DNA of 45,871 bases from NCBI GenBank assembly GCA_035306605.1, contig DATGNR010000067.1. One strand, written 5' to 3'. Shown here one piece after another: positions 8,039 through 15,933 of this stretch. A program made the position numbers and the translations under genes. The notes beneath the pieces are model-generated. The model made no database searches. It was not told the origin of the DNA and saw only the letters and a list, made by a program, of their open reading frames with translations. Source of the DNA: Xanthomarina sp035306605. GTDB lineage: Bacteria > Bacteroidota > Bacteroidia > Flavobacteriales > Flavobacteriaceae. The stretch's first letter is position 1, and the number at the start of each line of letters is the position of its first letter.

Positions 8039-8872
8039 ATGGGTTTGTTGAAACAGATATTCAATTTTTATTTAGACAGTAGTGTTCACGTGGCTTTGGC
8101 TGTGTTTTCCTTGTCGTGGATAACGCTCCTTGAATTCCATATTCCTTATGACGAATCCGTACTTTTTTTTATTTTTTTTGCTTCTATATCTGGTTATAAC
8201 TTTGTGAAGTATTTTGGTCGCGCTCGTTTCCATCATAGAAGTTTAATGAGCCGGCTTAAATTAATTCAGGTGTTTTCGTTGCTGTGTTTTTTATTGATGT
8301 GCTATTATGCTTGGCATTTAGAACTTAAAACCCTGCTTTATATAATTGGTTTTGGTTTGCTTACTTTTTTATATGCTGTTCCTGTTTTACCAAAAAATAA
8401 AATTGATGATAGACATAAAACACTGCGAAATGTAAGTGGAATAAAAGTGTATGTTATTGCTTTGGTATGGTCTGGAGTAACAGTTTTATTACCATTATTG
8501 AACAATGATTTTCCAGTAAATGCAGATGTTGTAGTGACGGTATGTCAGCGATTTGTTTTTATTATTGCTTTAATGATTCCGTTTGAAATTAGAGATCTGA
8601 GCTACGATAGTTTAAGGTTGGCAACTATTCCGCAGCAAATAGGAGTTAAGAAGACTAAAATAATAGGCGTTCTTTTATTGATGATGTTTTTCTTTTTAGA
8701 ACTTTTTAAAGATGAAACAAATGCATACCAACTTTTAGCTCTAATGATGACTGCTTTTATATGCTTACTGTTTGTGGTTTTCGCTAAAACCAATCAGGGT
8801 AAGTGTTATAGTGCGTTTTGGACCGAAGGCGTGCCAATATATTGGCTAATTTTATTGCTTTTGTTTCTTTAA
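8039..8872 (+). CDS. UbiA-like polytopic membrane protein with a degenerate first Asp motif
   Basis: 277 residues from the ATG at 8039; an in-frame GTG at 8024 precedes the promoter box and is unlikely to be used. About seven to nine hydrophobic segments fit the UbiA prenyltransferase fold. LYAVPVLP (residues 111-118), LRNVSGIKVY (129-138) and the second acidic motif FEIRDLSYD (182-190) align with UbiA features, and TIPQQIGVKK (196-205) resembles the TLP..LG block. The first motif, normally NDxxDxxxD and needed for Mg-diphosphate binding, reads NFVKYFGRA (54-62) with no Asp. It may therefore be inactive as a prenyltransferase or use a different chemistry. The 3' end overlaps the converging small gene by 21 bases. 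Confidence 0.65.
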   Translation: MGLLKQIFNFYLDSSVHVALAVFSLSWITLLEFHIPYDESVLFFIFFASISGYNFVKYFGRARFHHRSLMSRLKLIQVFSLLCFLLMCYYAWHLELKTLLYIIGFGLLTFLYAVPVLPKNKIDDRHKTLRNVSGIKVYVIALVWSGVTVLLPLLNNDFPVNADVVVTVCQRFVFIIALMIPFEIRDLSYDSLRLATIPQQIGVKKTKIIGVLLLMMFFFLELFKDETNAYQLLALMMTAFICLLFVVFAKTNQGKCYSAFWTEGVPIYWLILLLLFL

Positions 8873-9124
8873 TTCCTGTTGAAGATTTTGTTGTAAATTT
8901 TGTTTCTCAGAAGGAGCTAAACAGGTTATTTGAGACGATTTAATAACTTCAGTTAGCTTAACATTTCTATTTACGTAATTCCGTGTTATATGACACCAAA
9001 GGCAACGAAGCTTTAGTTTGAATTTCTCCCAAGCAGTTGCCTCGTTGTACTGGACTTTGTCACAAATATGTTTTGCCTCATTACAGGAAATAAATAAAAA
9101 AGATTTTTTCTCTACTTGTCTCAT
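8852..9124 (-). CDS. Small Cys-rich protein downstream of an ECF sigma factor (putative anti-sigma)
   Basis: 90 residues with no membrane segment. Possible metal ligands are Cys14, His19, Cys21 and the CLWCH cluster (Cys41, Cys44, His45). Spacing resembles the zinc-binding HxxxCxxC of short anti-sigma factors, although the usual upstream His position looks like Lys/Arg here. The C-terminus is Gln/Lys-rich (LQQNLQQELKKQKQ). It starts two bases after the sigma-factor stop, so it is almost certainly co-transcribed and probably controls or senses for that sigma factor; this is inference from position. The last 21 bases overlap the opposite-strand UbiA-like gene. Confidence 0.65.
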   Translation of the reverse strand: MRQVEKKSFLFISCNEAKHICDKVQYNEATAWEKFKLKLRCLWCHITRNYVNRNVKLTEVIKSSQITCLAPSEKQNLQQNLQQELKKQKQ

Positions 9125-9126
9125 CG

Positions 9127-9681
9127 TTATTTAAACCAGTTTTTTTCCATACATTCTGCCATAGCTATTCTTGCTCTATGAACAATAACCCAAAGATTAG
9201 ACGCCGTGATGTTCAAATCATTACAAATGGTTTCAGTTTCTAAACCTTCTATGGTTTTCATTCTAAAAACTGTGGCTTGTTTTGAAGGAAGCTTACTTAA
9301 GCAGTTGAAGATGGCGTCACCAAGTTCGTCGTTAATAATAGAGTCTTCGGCTGTTTTATAATCTGCATCTGCCACCCTTGTTTCCAACCAAGAGCCTTCA
9401 TCGTCTTCGGAGTTGAATTCGATTTTAATTTCAGCTTGGCCTTTAATTGAATTTATTTTTCGATAGTGGTCAATTATTTTTCTTTTTAATATTGAAATAA
9501 GCCACGTCCTTTCGCTAGCTTCACCTTTGAAATTCTTCATAGATTTTAAGGCGGCAAAAAAAGTATCCTGAACTAAATCTTTGGCCTTTTCTCTATCATT
9601 TACACGTGAAATAGTGAAATTGAAAAGATAATCGGAATACTTGTCAATCCATTTGTTTGGATTTATAAAGTGTTTAGACAT
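9127..9681 (-). CDS. ECF-type RNA polymerase sigma factor
   Basis: 184 residues. Region 2 covers about residues 20-85, with DLVQDTFFAALKS (core binding/-10 recognition) and ERTWLISILKRKIIDHYRK ending it. Region 4 covers about 125-180, with LPSKQATVFRMK and a helix-turn-helix ITASNLWVIVHRAR. An acidic linker (EFNSEDDEGSW) separates them. Region 1 and region 3 are missing, as expected for ECF factors. It directs RNA polymerase to a small regulon, probably under the adjacent Cys-rich protein. It has its own TATTTTTG box just after the M3 peptidase gene. It is not next to a FecR/SusC gene, so it is not the nutrient-sensing type common in Bacteroides. Confidence 0.92.
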   Translation of the reverse strand: MSKHFINPNKWIDKYSDYLFNFTISRVNDREKAKDLVQDTFFAALKSMKNFKGEASERTWLISILKRKIIDHYRKINSIKGQAEIKIEFNSEDDEGSWLETRVADADYKTAEDSIINDELGDAIFNCLSKLPSKQATVFRMKTIEGLETETICNDLNITASNLWVIVHRARIAMAECMEKNWFK

Positions 9682-9702
9682 GATTCATTTGCAAGGGTTT
9701 AT

Positions 9703-9710
9703 CAAAAATA
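9703..9710 (-). promoter_or_regulatory. Candidate -7 box for the sigma/Cys-rich operon
   Basis: The minus strand reads TATTTTTG, a full TAnnTTTG match, 21 bases before the sigma-factor ATG and just after the stop of the M3 peptidase gene. The predicted leader is short, about 16 bases. No -33 TTG is obvious. Confidence 0.45.
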
Positions 9711-9721
9711 GAATAAAAATT

Positions 9722-11758
9722 CTACTTCTCTATTAATCCAGCACGTTTTAATAAGGCTTCAGGTTGTGGTTCGTGGCCTCTAAAGCGCTTGTAGAGAACC
9801 ATTGGGTCTTCTGTTCCTCCTTGGGATAAAACATGTTCTTTAAATTTAGTAGCAACCTCCTTATTGAAAATGCCTTTTTCTTTAAATAATTCAAAGGCAT
9901 CTGCATCTAATACTTCTGCCCATTTATAGCTGTAATATCCAGAACTGTAACCTCCTTGAAAAATATGAGAAAAAGACGTACTCATGCAGTTTTCGGCTAC
10001 ATCTGGATATAGTTTTGTGTTTTCAAAAGCTTCCACTTCATGAGCTTTAACGGAAGTTATTTTCTCTGGTGAGTCTGTACCGTGCCAACTCATATCTAGT
10101 AGGCCAAAACTTAACTGACGCAAGGTTTGCATGCCTTCGTGAAATGTGGATGAAGCTTTAATTTTTTCAATGAGATCCATAGGAATGACCTCTCCCGTTT
10201 GATAGTGGGTTGCAAATAATTCCAAAGCTTCTTTTTCATAACACCAGTTTTCTAGTACTTGACTTGGTAATTCAACAAAGTCCCAAAAAACACTTGTTCC
10301 TGAAATGCTAGGGTAGGTTGTGTTAGCTAACATGCCGTGTAATGCGTGCCCAAATTCGTGGAATAAAGTGGTTACCTCATTAAAAGTTAAAAGTGAAGGT
10401 TTGCTTTTTGTAGGTTTGGTGAAATTACAAACTATAGAAATATGTGGACGAGAGTTTTCTCCATTTTTAACATATTGCGGTTTGTAAGAAGTCATCCATG
10501 CGCCATTTCGTTTTCCTGATCTAGGAAAGAAATCTGCGTAAAAAATAGAAACTAGTTCACCTTTGTCGTTTGTTACTTTATAAGTTAAAACATCTTCATG
10601 GTATTTATCGATGTTTGAAATTTGTTCAAAGTGCAGTCCATATAATTTTTCTGAAATTGTAAAAACCCCTTGAATAACATTCTCAAGTTTAAAATATGGC
10701 TTTAGTTTTTCGTCGTCTAAATCGAAACGTTTTTGCTTTAATTTTTCAGCATAATAAGAACCATCCCATTTTTGTAATAGATCTATACTATCTAATTCTT
10801 TTGCAAAATCTTTTAATTCATCATATTCCTTTAAAGCAGCTGGTTTAGCTTTTTCAAGAAGTTCGTTTAAAAAGTCTTCAACTTTTTCAGGAGTTTTTGC
10901 CATACGCTCTTCAAGTACAAAATGAGCATGCGTTTTATAGCCTAATAAATTAGCTCTTTCATGACGAAGTTTTACAATTTGTAATACAATTTTCTGATTG
11001 TCTAAATCATCATTTTTAAATGCTTTGGCACCAGAAGCTATGGCTAATTTTTTTCGTAAATCTCGATTGTCAGCATAAGTCATAAATGGAATATAACTTG
11101 GGTAATCTAAAGTGATTAACCAGCCTTCTTTTCCTTTTGATTCTGCTAATTGTTGAGCAGCTTCTTTTGCGCCTTCAGGTAAACCAGATAAATCGTCCTC
11201 ATTAGTTATTAGCATTTCAAACTTATTAGTTTCTGCTAACACATTTTCGCCAAATTTTAATTTAAGTTTGCTTAACTCCTTGTCTATTTCTCTTAACTGT
11301 TGTTTTTTGTCTTCAGGTAAATTGGCTCCATTTCTAGAAAAAGCTTTATATTTTTTATCTAACAATGTTTTTTGTTCAGTTGTTAAATCTAAACTGTCTT
11401 TTTCTTTATAAACAGCTTTTACTCGTTCAAATAGCTCTTCATTTAAAGTAACGTCGTTACTGAATTCCGATAACAGAGGGGAGACCTCTTGAGCAATTTT
11501 TTGAATTTCTTCGTTAGTTTCGGCAGAGTTTAAATTAAAAAAGATACTTGAAATCCTATCTAATTCTTCCCCTGAGAAATCTAACGCTTCAATTGTATTT
11601 ATGAAATTTGGTTTCTCAGAATTGCTTGTTATTGCATCAATTTCTTTTCTTGCTTTTTCTATAGCTATTTCGAAAGCAGGTAAAAAATGCTCGTTTTTAA
11701 TTTTAGAAAAGGGAGCTGTTTGAAATTGTGTATCGAATGGTTTATTAAGGATATTCAT
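9722..11758 (-). CDS. M3 family metallopeptidase (Dcp/oligopeptidase A type)
   Basis: 678 residues, the usual length of peptidyl-dipeptidase Dcp and oligopeptidase A. The zinc site is His467-Glu468-Phe-Gly-His471 in TLFHEFGHALHG, with the third ligand Glu496 in FWDFVELPSQ, matching the M3 HExxH plus ~25-residue spacing. C-terminal FSHIFQGGYSSGYYSYKW is the conserved substrate-binding Tyr/Gly segment. No signal peptide, so it is cytoplasmic and degrades short peptides released by proteases. Dcp and PrlC cannot be separated by eye. It stands alone on the minus strand with more than 200 bases upstream, where I found no TAnnTTTG box in the right orientation. Confidence 0.93.
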   Translation of the reverse strand: MNILNKPFDTQFQTAPFSKIKNEHFLPAFEIAIEKARKEIDAITSNSEKPNFINTIEALDFSGEELDRISSIFFNLNSAETNEEIQKIAQEVSPLLSEFSNDVTLNEELFERVKAVYKEKDSLDLTTEQKTLLDKKYKAFSRNGANLPEDKKQQLREIDKELSKLKLKFGENVLAETNKFEMLITNEDDLSGLPEGAKEAAQQLAESKGKEGWLITLDYPSYIPFMTYADNRDLRKKLAIASGAKAFKNDDLDNQKIVLQIVKLRHERANLLGYKTHAHFVLEERMAKTPEKVEDFLNELLEKAKPAALKEYDELKDFAKELDSIDLLQKWDGSYYAEKLKQKRFDLDDEKLKPYFKLENVIQGVFTISEKLYGLHFEQISNIDKYHEDVLTYKVTNDKGELVSIFYADFFPRSGKRNGAWMTSYKPQYVKNGENSRPHISIVCNFTKPTKSKPSLLTFNEVTTLFHEFGHALHGMLANTTYPSISGTSVFWDFVELPSQVLENWCYEKEALELFATHYQTGEVIPMDLIEKIKASSTFHEGMQTLRQLSFGLLDMSWHGTDSPEKITSVKAHEVEAFENTKLYPDVAENCMSTSFSHIFQGGYSSGYYSYKWAEVLDADAFELFKEKGIFNKEVATKFKEHVLSQGGTEDPMVLYKRFRGHEPQPEALLKRAGLIEK

Positions 11759-11877
11759 TTTTATTTAGATTCTTAGTATTGATAATCAGAGTCTTAAATT
11801 TCCTACGTGGAAGGTAAAATTGTGGTTATTAACTTTATTTTATGATTCTAATAGGAAAGAAATTAGATTTATGTGTT

Positions 11878-11885
11878 TATTTTTG
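11878..11885 (+). promoter_or_regulatory. Orphan plus-strand -7 box in the M3/purE gap
   Basis: TATTTTTG is a full TAnnTTTG match on the plus strand, where both flanking genes are on the minus strand. About 60 bases downstream is a hairpin with a T-run on the plus strand (11945-11976). Together they could define a small RNA of about 85 bases. No -33 TTG is visible, so chance is possible in such AT-rich DNA. Confidence 0.25.
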
Positions 11886-11944
11886 CATCAGATTTTTCAT
11901 GAGAGTTTTAAGTGACTCTTTAAAATAATTGATTAATAGCGTTT

Positions 11945-11971
11945 AAAACCTCGACCACAAGTCGGGGTTTT
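11945..11971. terminator. Terminator at the 3' end of purKE (bidirectional)
   Basis: An 11-bp stem with one G-T pair (11945-11955 aaaacctcgac with 11961-11971 gtcggggtttt) and a 5-base loop abuts the purE stop at 11972. The T-run is better on the plus strand (ggggttttttac); on the minus strand TTTT is followed by AAACG. It likely ends purKE and could also end a plus-strand transcript. Confidence 0.7.
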
Positions 11972-12454
11972 TTACTTTAAATCTTTAGCAGATTCCATTA
12001 CTTTTGCTTTAAGTTCTTCTTTATAAGCAATGATTTTGTCTAGAACTTTAGCATCTGAACTTCCAATTATTTGAGCAGCCAAAATCCCAGCGTTTTTTGC
12101 ACCATTTAAAGCTACAGTGGCTACAGGAACTCCTCCAGGCATTTGTAAAATAGAAAGTACGGAATCCCAACCATCAATAGAGTTACTGCTTTTTACAGGA
12201 ACTCCAATTACAGGAAGTGGAGATAGGGAGGCTATCATACCAGGCAAGTGTGCTGCACCGCCAGCTCCTGCAATTATTACCGAAAAACCGCGAGTATGTG
12301 CGTGTTTGCCATAATCGAAAAGTTTTTCTGGTGTTCTGTGTGCTGAAACAATATCAACTTCTACTTCAATTTTAAAATCTTTTAAAATATCTATAGCTTC
12401 TTGCATAACTGGAAGGTCACTTTTGCTTCCCATAATAATTCCTACTTTGCTCAT
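11972..12454 (-). CDS. purE: N5-carboxyaminoimidazole ribonucleotide mutase
   Basis: 160 residues, class I PurE. It moves the carboxyl group of N5-CAIR to give CAIR in de novo purine synthesis. Signature blocks: GIIMGSKSDLPVM (residues 5-17), VSAHRTPE (40s), IAGAGGAAHLPGM, and the PVIGVPV and SILQMPGGVPVATV segments. It starts two bases after the purK stop, so the two are co-translated, the standard purK-purE pair in which PurK makes the substrate. A hairpin directly follows the stop. Confidence 0.97.
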   Translation of the reverse strand: MSKVGIIMGSKSDLPVMQEAIDILKDFKIEVEVDIVSAHRTPEKLFDYGKHAHTRGFSVIIAGAGGAAHLPGMIASLSPLPVIGVPVKSSNSIDGWDSVLSILQMPGGVPVATVALNGAKNAGILAAQIIGSSDAKVLDKIIAYKEELKAKVMESAKDLK

Positions 12455-12456
12455 GT

Positions 12457-13611
12457 TTATTCGCTTATTACTTTAATCGTATTTTTAACTTGTTCGGCAA
12501 TTTTACGTGCCTCATTTAAATCTTCGTTCACTATGGTTACATGTCCCATTTTTCTAAATGGTCTAGTTTGCTTTTTTCCGTAAATATGTGGAGTAACACC
12601 AGGCATTTTCATTATATCTTCAATGTTTTGGTAAACTACATTTCCTGTGTGTCCTTCAGCTCCAACTAAATTTACCATAATTCCGCCTGCTAAACTTTCG
12701 GTTTTACCCAAAGGTAAATTTAGAATAGCTCTTAAATGCTGTTCAAATTGCGAGGTGTAGCTAGACTCAATAGTGTGATGCCCTGAATTATGTGGCCTTG
12801 GAGCAACTTCATTTACTATAATTTCATCATCATGAGTTTGAAACATTTCAACTGCTAACAAACCAACATGATTGAAAGCATTTGACACCTTTAAGGCAAT
12901 GTCAGTGGCTTTTTTTGTTATTTTATCGTCTATTCTTGCAGGGCAAATAACATATTCTACCTGATTAGCTTCTGGGTGAAACTCCATTTCAACCACAGGG
13001 TAAGTTGCAACCTCTCCATTAGAATTTCTAGCTACAATAACAGCTAGTTCATTTTTAAACGGAATCAATTTTTCTGTTATACATTCTACATTTGGTAAAT
13101 CTTTTAAATCTGCTTCAGATCTAACGATTTTTACTCCATTTCCATCATAACCAAACTGAGAACTTTTCCAAACAAAAGGAAATTCCAAACCACCATTATT
13201 TACTGCATCCAAAATTTCGGAAGCATAAGCAAATCTTGAAAAGTCGGCTGTAGGGATGTTATGGTCTCTATAAAATAATTTTTGAGTAGCTTTATTCTGA
13301 ATGGTACGCAGTGTTTTGGCTGAAGGATAAACTTTTACGCCCTCTTTTTCTAAAGCTTCAAGGGCGCTCGTATTTACGTTTTCAATTTCAAATGTTAGCA
13401 CATCTACCTGTTTTCCAAAGTTGTAAACCGCATCGTAATCCATTAAATCACCCAAATGAAATTCGTTACAAGCTATTTTGCAAGGAGCCTCATTGCTAGC
13501 GTCTAGAACAGAAGTGTAGATGTCGAATTTTCTGGTGTCGTAAAGTAACATTTTACCAAGTTGACCACCACCTAGAATACCTAATTTAAATTTTGAAGAG
13601 AAAAATTTCAT
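12457..13611 (-). CDS. purK: 5-(carboxyamino)imidazole ribonucleotide synthase
   Basis: 384 residues from the ATG at 13611 (MKFFSSKFKLGILGGG). The longer frame begins with TTG at 13629, but that TTG is part of the TACTTTTG promoter box, so it cannot be the start. ATP-grasp enzyme: it carboxylates AIR with ATP and bicarbonate. LGILGGGQLGKML is the N-terminal PurK signature, FPFVWKSSQFGYDGNGV the ATP-binding strand, and VNEVAPRPHNSGHHTIE the Mg/substrate site. It is first in the purKE operon and divergent from the HPT-Adk fusion, so purine synthesis and salvage share a 128-base intergenic region. Confidence 0.95.
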   Translation of the reverse strand: MKFFSSKFKLGILGGGQLGKMLLYDTRKFDIYTSVLDASNEAPCKIACNEFHLGDLMDYDAVYNFGKQVDVLTFEIENVNTSALEALEKEGVKVYPSAKTLRTIQNKATQKLFYRDHNIPTADFSRFAYASEILDAVNNGGLEFPFVWKSSQFGYDGNGVKIVRSEADLKDLPNVECITEKLIPFKNELAVIVARNSNGEVATYPVVEMEFHPEANQVEYVICPARIDDKITKKATDIALKVSNAFNHVGLLAVEMFQTHDDEIIVNEVAPRPHNSGHHTIESSYTSQFEQHLRAILNLPLGKTESLAGGIMVNLVGAEGHTGNVVYQNIEDIMKMPGVTPHIYGKKQTRPFRKMGHVTIVNEDLNEARKIAEQVKNTIKVISE

Positions 13612-13626
13612 TGATTCTATTTTGCA

Positions 13627-13634
13627 CAAAAGTA
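13627..13634 (-). promoter_or_regulatory. purK: purKE promoter -7 box
   Basis: The minus strand reads TACTTTTG, a full TAnnTTTG match, 15 bases before the purK ATG. It overlaps the false TTG start and fixes the start downstream. No -33 TTG is seen at the usual spacing. Confidence 0.55.
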
Positions 13635-13708
13635 CGAATCAAATGCCTTTGAAAAAACTAAATCTAAAACAATCTAAATGAGAATTCGTAAAACGTTACT
13701 CAAATGAT

Positions 13709-13716
13709 TATCTTTG
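13709..13716 (+). promoter_or_regulatory. HPT-Adk promoter -7 box
   Basis: TATCTTTG is a full TAnnTTTG match, 23 bases before the GTG at 13740 and divergent from the purK box 75 bases away. It lies inside the longest possible frame (ATG at 13704), which argues that the true start is further downstream. Confidence 0.55.
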
Positions 13717-13739
13717 CCTTTCTAAAAAAAATAAAACTA

Positions 13740-14849
13740 GTGGTTAAGCTTCACGATTTACAATTTAAACCATTTATTTCTGAAGAAGAAATACTGCAAA
13801 CTGTTGAGCGAATGGCGCAAGAAATTGCCAAAGAACTTAAGGACGAAGTACCTGTGTTTATTGGTATTCTGAATGGTTCGTTTATGTTTGTTAGCGATTT
13901 TGTAAAAAAATATCCAAAACCGTGTGAGGTTACTTTTATTAAATTAGCATCCTATGAAGGGGTGAAATCAACTGAAGATATTCAGCGGTTAATTGGATTA
14001 ACCCAAGATTTAAGTGGGAGAACTGTGGTGGTTTTGGAAGATATAATTGATTCTGGGAACACCTTGGAAGAAGTTCATAGAATATTTAAAAATGAAAACG
14101 TTAAACAACTGATAATTGCCACGTTATTTCATAAGCCGACCGCGTATAAAAAAGATTTTAAATTACATTATGTAGGTATTGAAATACCAGATAAATTTAT
14201 TGTAGGATATGGATTAGACTATAATGGTTTGGGTAGGGATTTGCCGGAAATATATCAACTAAAAACAACACAACACATGACTAACATCGTGCTATTTGGC
14301 CCTCCAGGCGCAGGGAAAGGAACTCAGGCAAACTATTTAAAAGAAAAGTATAATTTAGTGCATATTTCCACAGGAGATGTATTTCGTTTTAATATAAAAA
14401 ACGAAACAGCCTTAGGAATGATAGCAAAATCTTATATGGATACAGGTGCCCTAGTTCCAGACCAAGTAACAATCGATATGTTAAATGCAGAAGTTGAAAA
14501 AAACTCCGATGCTAAAGGGTTTATTTTTGATGGTTTTCCACGCACAAATGCACAAGCTGAGGCTCTAGATAAACTAATGGACTCTAAAGATTCGCAAATT
14601 GATGCTATGGTTGCTCTTGAAGTTGAAGATGAGATTTTAGTTCAACGTATATTAGAAAGAGGAAAAACAAGTGGTCGTGCAGACGATGCTAATGAAAGTA
14701 TAATTAGAAATAGAATTAAAGAATACTATAACAAAACAGCTATACTAAAAGATTATTACTCAGTTCAAAATAAATATTTTGGAGTGGATGGTGTTGGAAG
14801 TATTGAAGAAATTACCAAGCGCTTAAGTTTGGTAATTGATAAGTTATAA
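13740..14849 (+). CDS. Fused hypoxanthine phosphoribosyltransferase - adenylate kinase
   Basis: One open frame carries two complete enzymes. With the GTG at 13740 it is 369 residues. Residues 1-179 are a type I phosphoribosyltransferase: the PRPP loop is EDIIDSGNT (100-108) and the N-terminus VKLHDLQFKPFIS fits Bacteroidota HPT. Residues 180-369 are a short (190-residue, no zinc lid) adenylate kinase: P-loop GPPGAGKGTQ (187-196), HISTGDVFR, FDGFPRTNAQA and lid LERGKTSGRADD. No stop separates them; the Adk half begins with an internal ATG at 14277, so it might also be made alone. The ATG at 13704 lies before the promoter box and is rejected. The fusion would link purine salvage to AMP phosphorylation. 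A sequencing error removing a stop or frameshift is possible but needs no other anomaly. obg follows. Confidence 0.88.
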   Translation: MVKLHDLQFKPFISEEEILQTVERMAQEIAKELKDEVPVFIGILNGSFMFVSDFVKKYPKPCEVTFIKLASYEGVKSTEDIQRLIGLTQDLSGRTVVVLEDIIDSGNTLEEVHRIFKNENVKQLIIATLFHKPTAYKKDFKLHYVGIEIPDKFIVGYGLDYNGLGRDLPEIYQLKTTQHMTNIVLFGPPGAGKGTQANYLKEKYNLVHISTGDVFRFNIKNETALGMIAKSYMDTGALVPDQVTIDMLNAEVEKNSDAKGFIFDGFPRTNAQAEALDKLMDSKDSQIDAMVALEVEDEILVQRILERGKTSGRADDANESIIRNRIKEYYNKTAILKDYYSVQNKYFGVDGVGSIEEITKRLSLVIDKL

Positions 14850-14928
14850 ATTGATAAGCCCTGAGACAACAGGAATTAAAACAAAAAGTTTCATTTAATA
14901 CAAGCTCCACATTGGTGGAAAAAAGAAT

Positions 14929-15927
14929 ATGACAGAAGGGAATTTCGTTGACTATGTAAAACTGCATGTATCTTCCGGAAACGGAGGTAAGGGTTCTGCG
15001 CATTTACACCGCGAGAAATTTATTGAAAAAGGAGGTCCAGATGGTGGAGATGGAGGACGTGGAGGTCATGTTATTATTCGTGGAAATGCCAATCTTTGGA
15101 CACTTTATACTTATAAATTTAAAAGACATTTTAAGGCCGATCATGGTGAGCATGGCGGGAAAAGTAGAAGCACAGGAGCTGATGGTAAAGATGTGTATAT
15201 GGATGTTCCTTTAGGAACATTGGTAAGGGATAGAGAAACTAATGAGGTTATTTTTGAAATTACCGAAGATGGAGAGGAGAGAATTATTGCTCAAGGAGGT
15301 CTTGGAGGTCGTGGTAACTGGCATTTTAAAACATCTACAAATCAAACACCAAGATATGCACAACCAGGAATTCCTGGCCAAGAATTAGATATTGTTTTAG
15401 AACTTAAATTATTAGCCGATGTTGGATTAGTAGGTTTTCCAAATGCAGGGAAATCAACTTTGCTTTCTGTAGTTAGTGCCGCAAAACCTAAAATTGCCGA
15501 TTACGAATTTACTACTTTAAAACCCAACTTAGGGATTGTAGAATATCGCGATTTTAAAACCTTCGTTATGGCAGACATTCCTGGAATTATTGAAGGAGCT
15601 GCTGAAGGAAGAGGTTTAGGACATTATTTTTTGCGTCATATTGAAAGAAACTCGGTTTTATTGTTTTTAATTCCAGCAGATGCTGACGATATCAGAAAGC
15701 AATACGATATTCTTTTGGATGAGTTGAAACGTTACAACCCTGAAATTCTTGATAAAGAACGATTTGTTGTAGTTTCTAAAAGCGATATGCTTGACGATGA
15801 ACTAAGGGCAGAGTTAAAGGCAGATTTAGATAAAACGCTTCCTGTGGAATATATGTTTATCTCATCGGTAGCACAACAAGGACTAACCGAGTTGAAAGAT
15901 AAACTTTGGAAAATGTTGAATGCGTAA
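14929..15927 (+). CDS. obg: Obg/CgtA GTPase
   Basis: 332 residues. The glycine-rich Obg fold (residues ~5-155) has KGSAHLHREK and GGPDGGDGGRGGHV. The G domain has G1 GFPNAGKST (169-177), G3 DIPGIIEGA (216-224), G4 SKSD (283-286; usually NKxD, Ser variants are common here) and G5 SSV. The C-terminal OCT domain of the E. coli type is absent, as in many bacteria. It is an essential GTPase in 50S assembly and stringent/cell-cycle control. It lies 79 bases after HPT-Adk with no promoter box, so a joint transcript with the guanine-nucleotide-linked salvage gene is likely. Confidence 0.96.
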   Translation: MTEGNFVDYVKLHVSSGNGGKGSAHLHREKFIEKGGPDGGDGGRGGHVIIRGNANLWTLYTYKFKRHFKADHGEHGGKSRSTGADGKDVYMDVPLGTLVRDRETNEVIFEITEDGEERIIAQGGLGGRGNWHFKTSTNQTPRYAQPGIPGQELDIVLELKLLADVGLVGFPNAGKSTLLSVVSAAKPKIADYEFTTLKPNLGIVEYRDFKTFVMADIPGIIEGAAEGRGLGHYFLRHIERNSVLLFLIPADADDIRKQYDILLDELKRYNPEILDKERFVVVSKSDMLDDELRAELKADLDKTLPVEYMFISSVAQQGLTELKDKLWKMLNA

Positions 15928-15933
15928 TTGTTT

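Noticed and set aside
13704..13739. Upstream ATG start for the HPT-Adk protein
   Set aside because: The -7 box TATCTTTG lies inside this stretch, so the mRNA starts after it; the extra residues also do not fit the HPT N-terminus.
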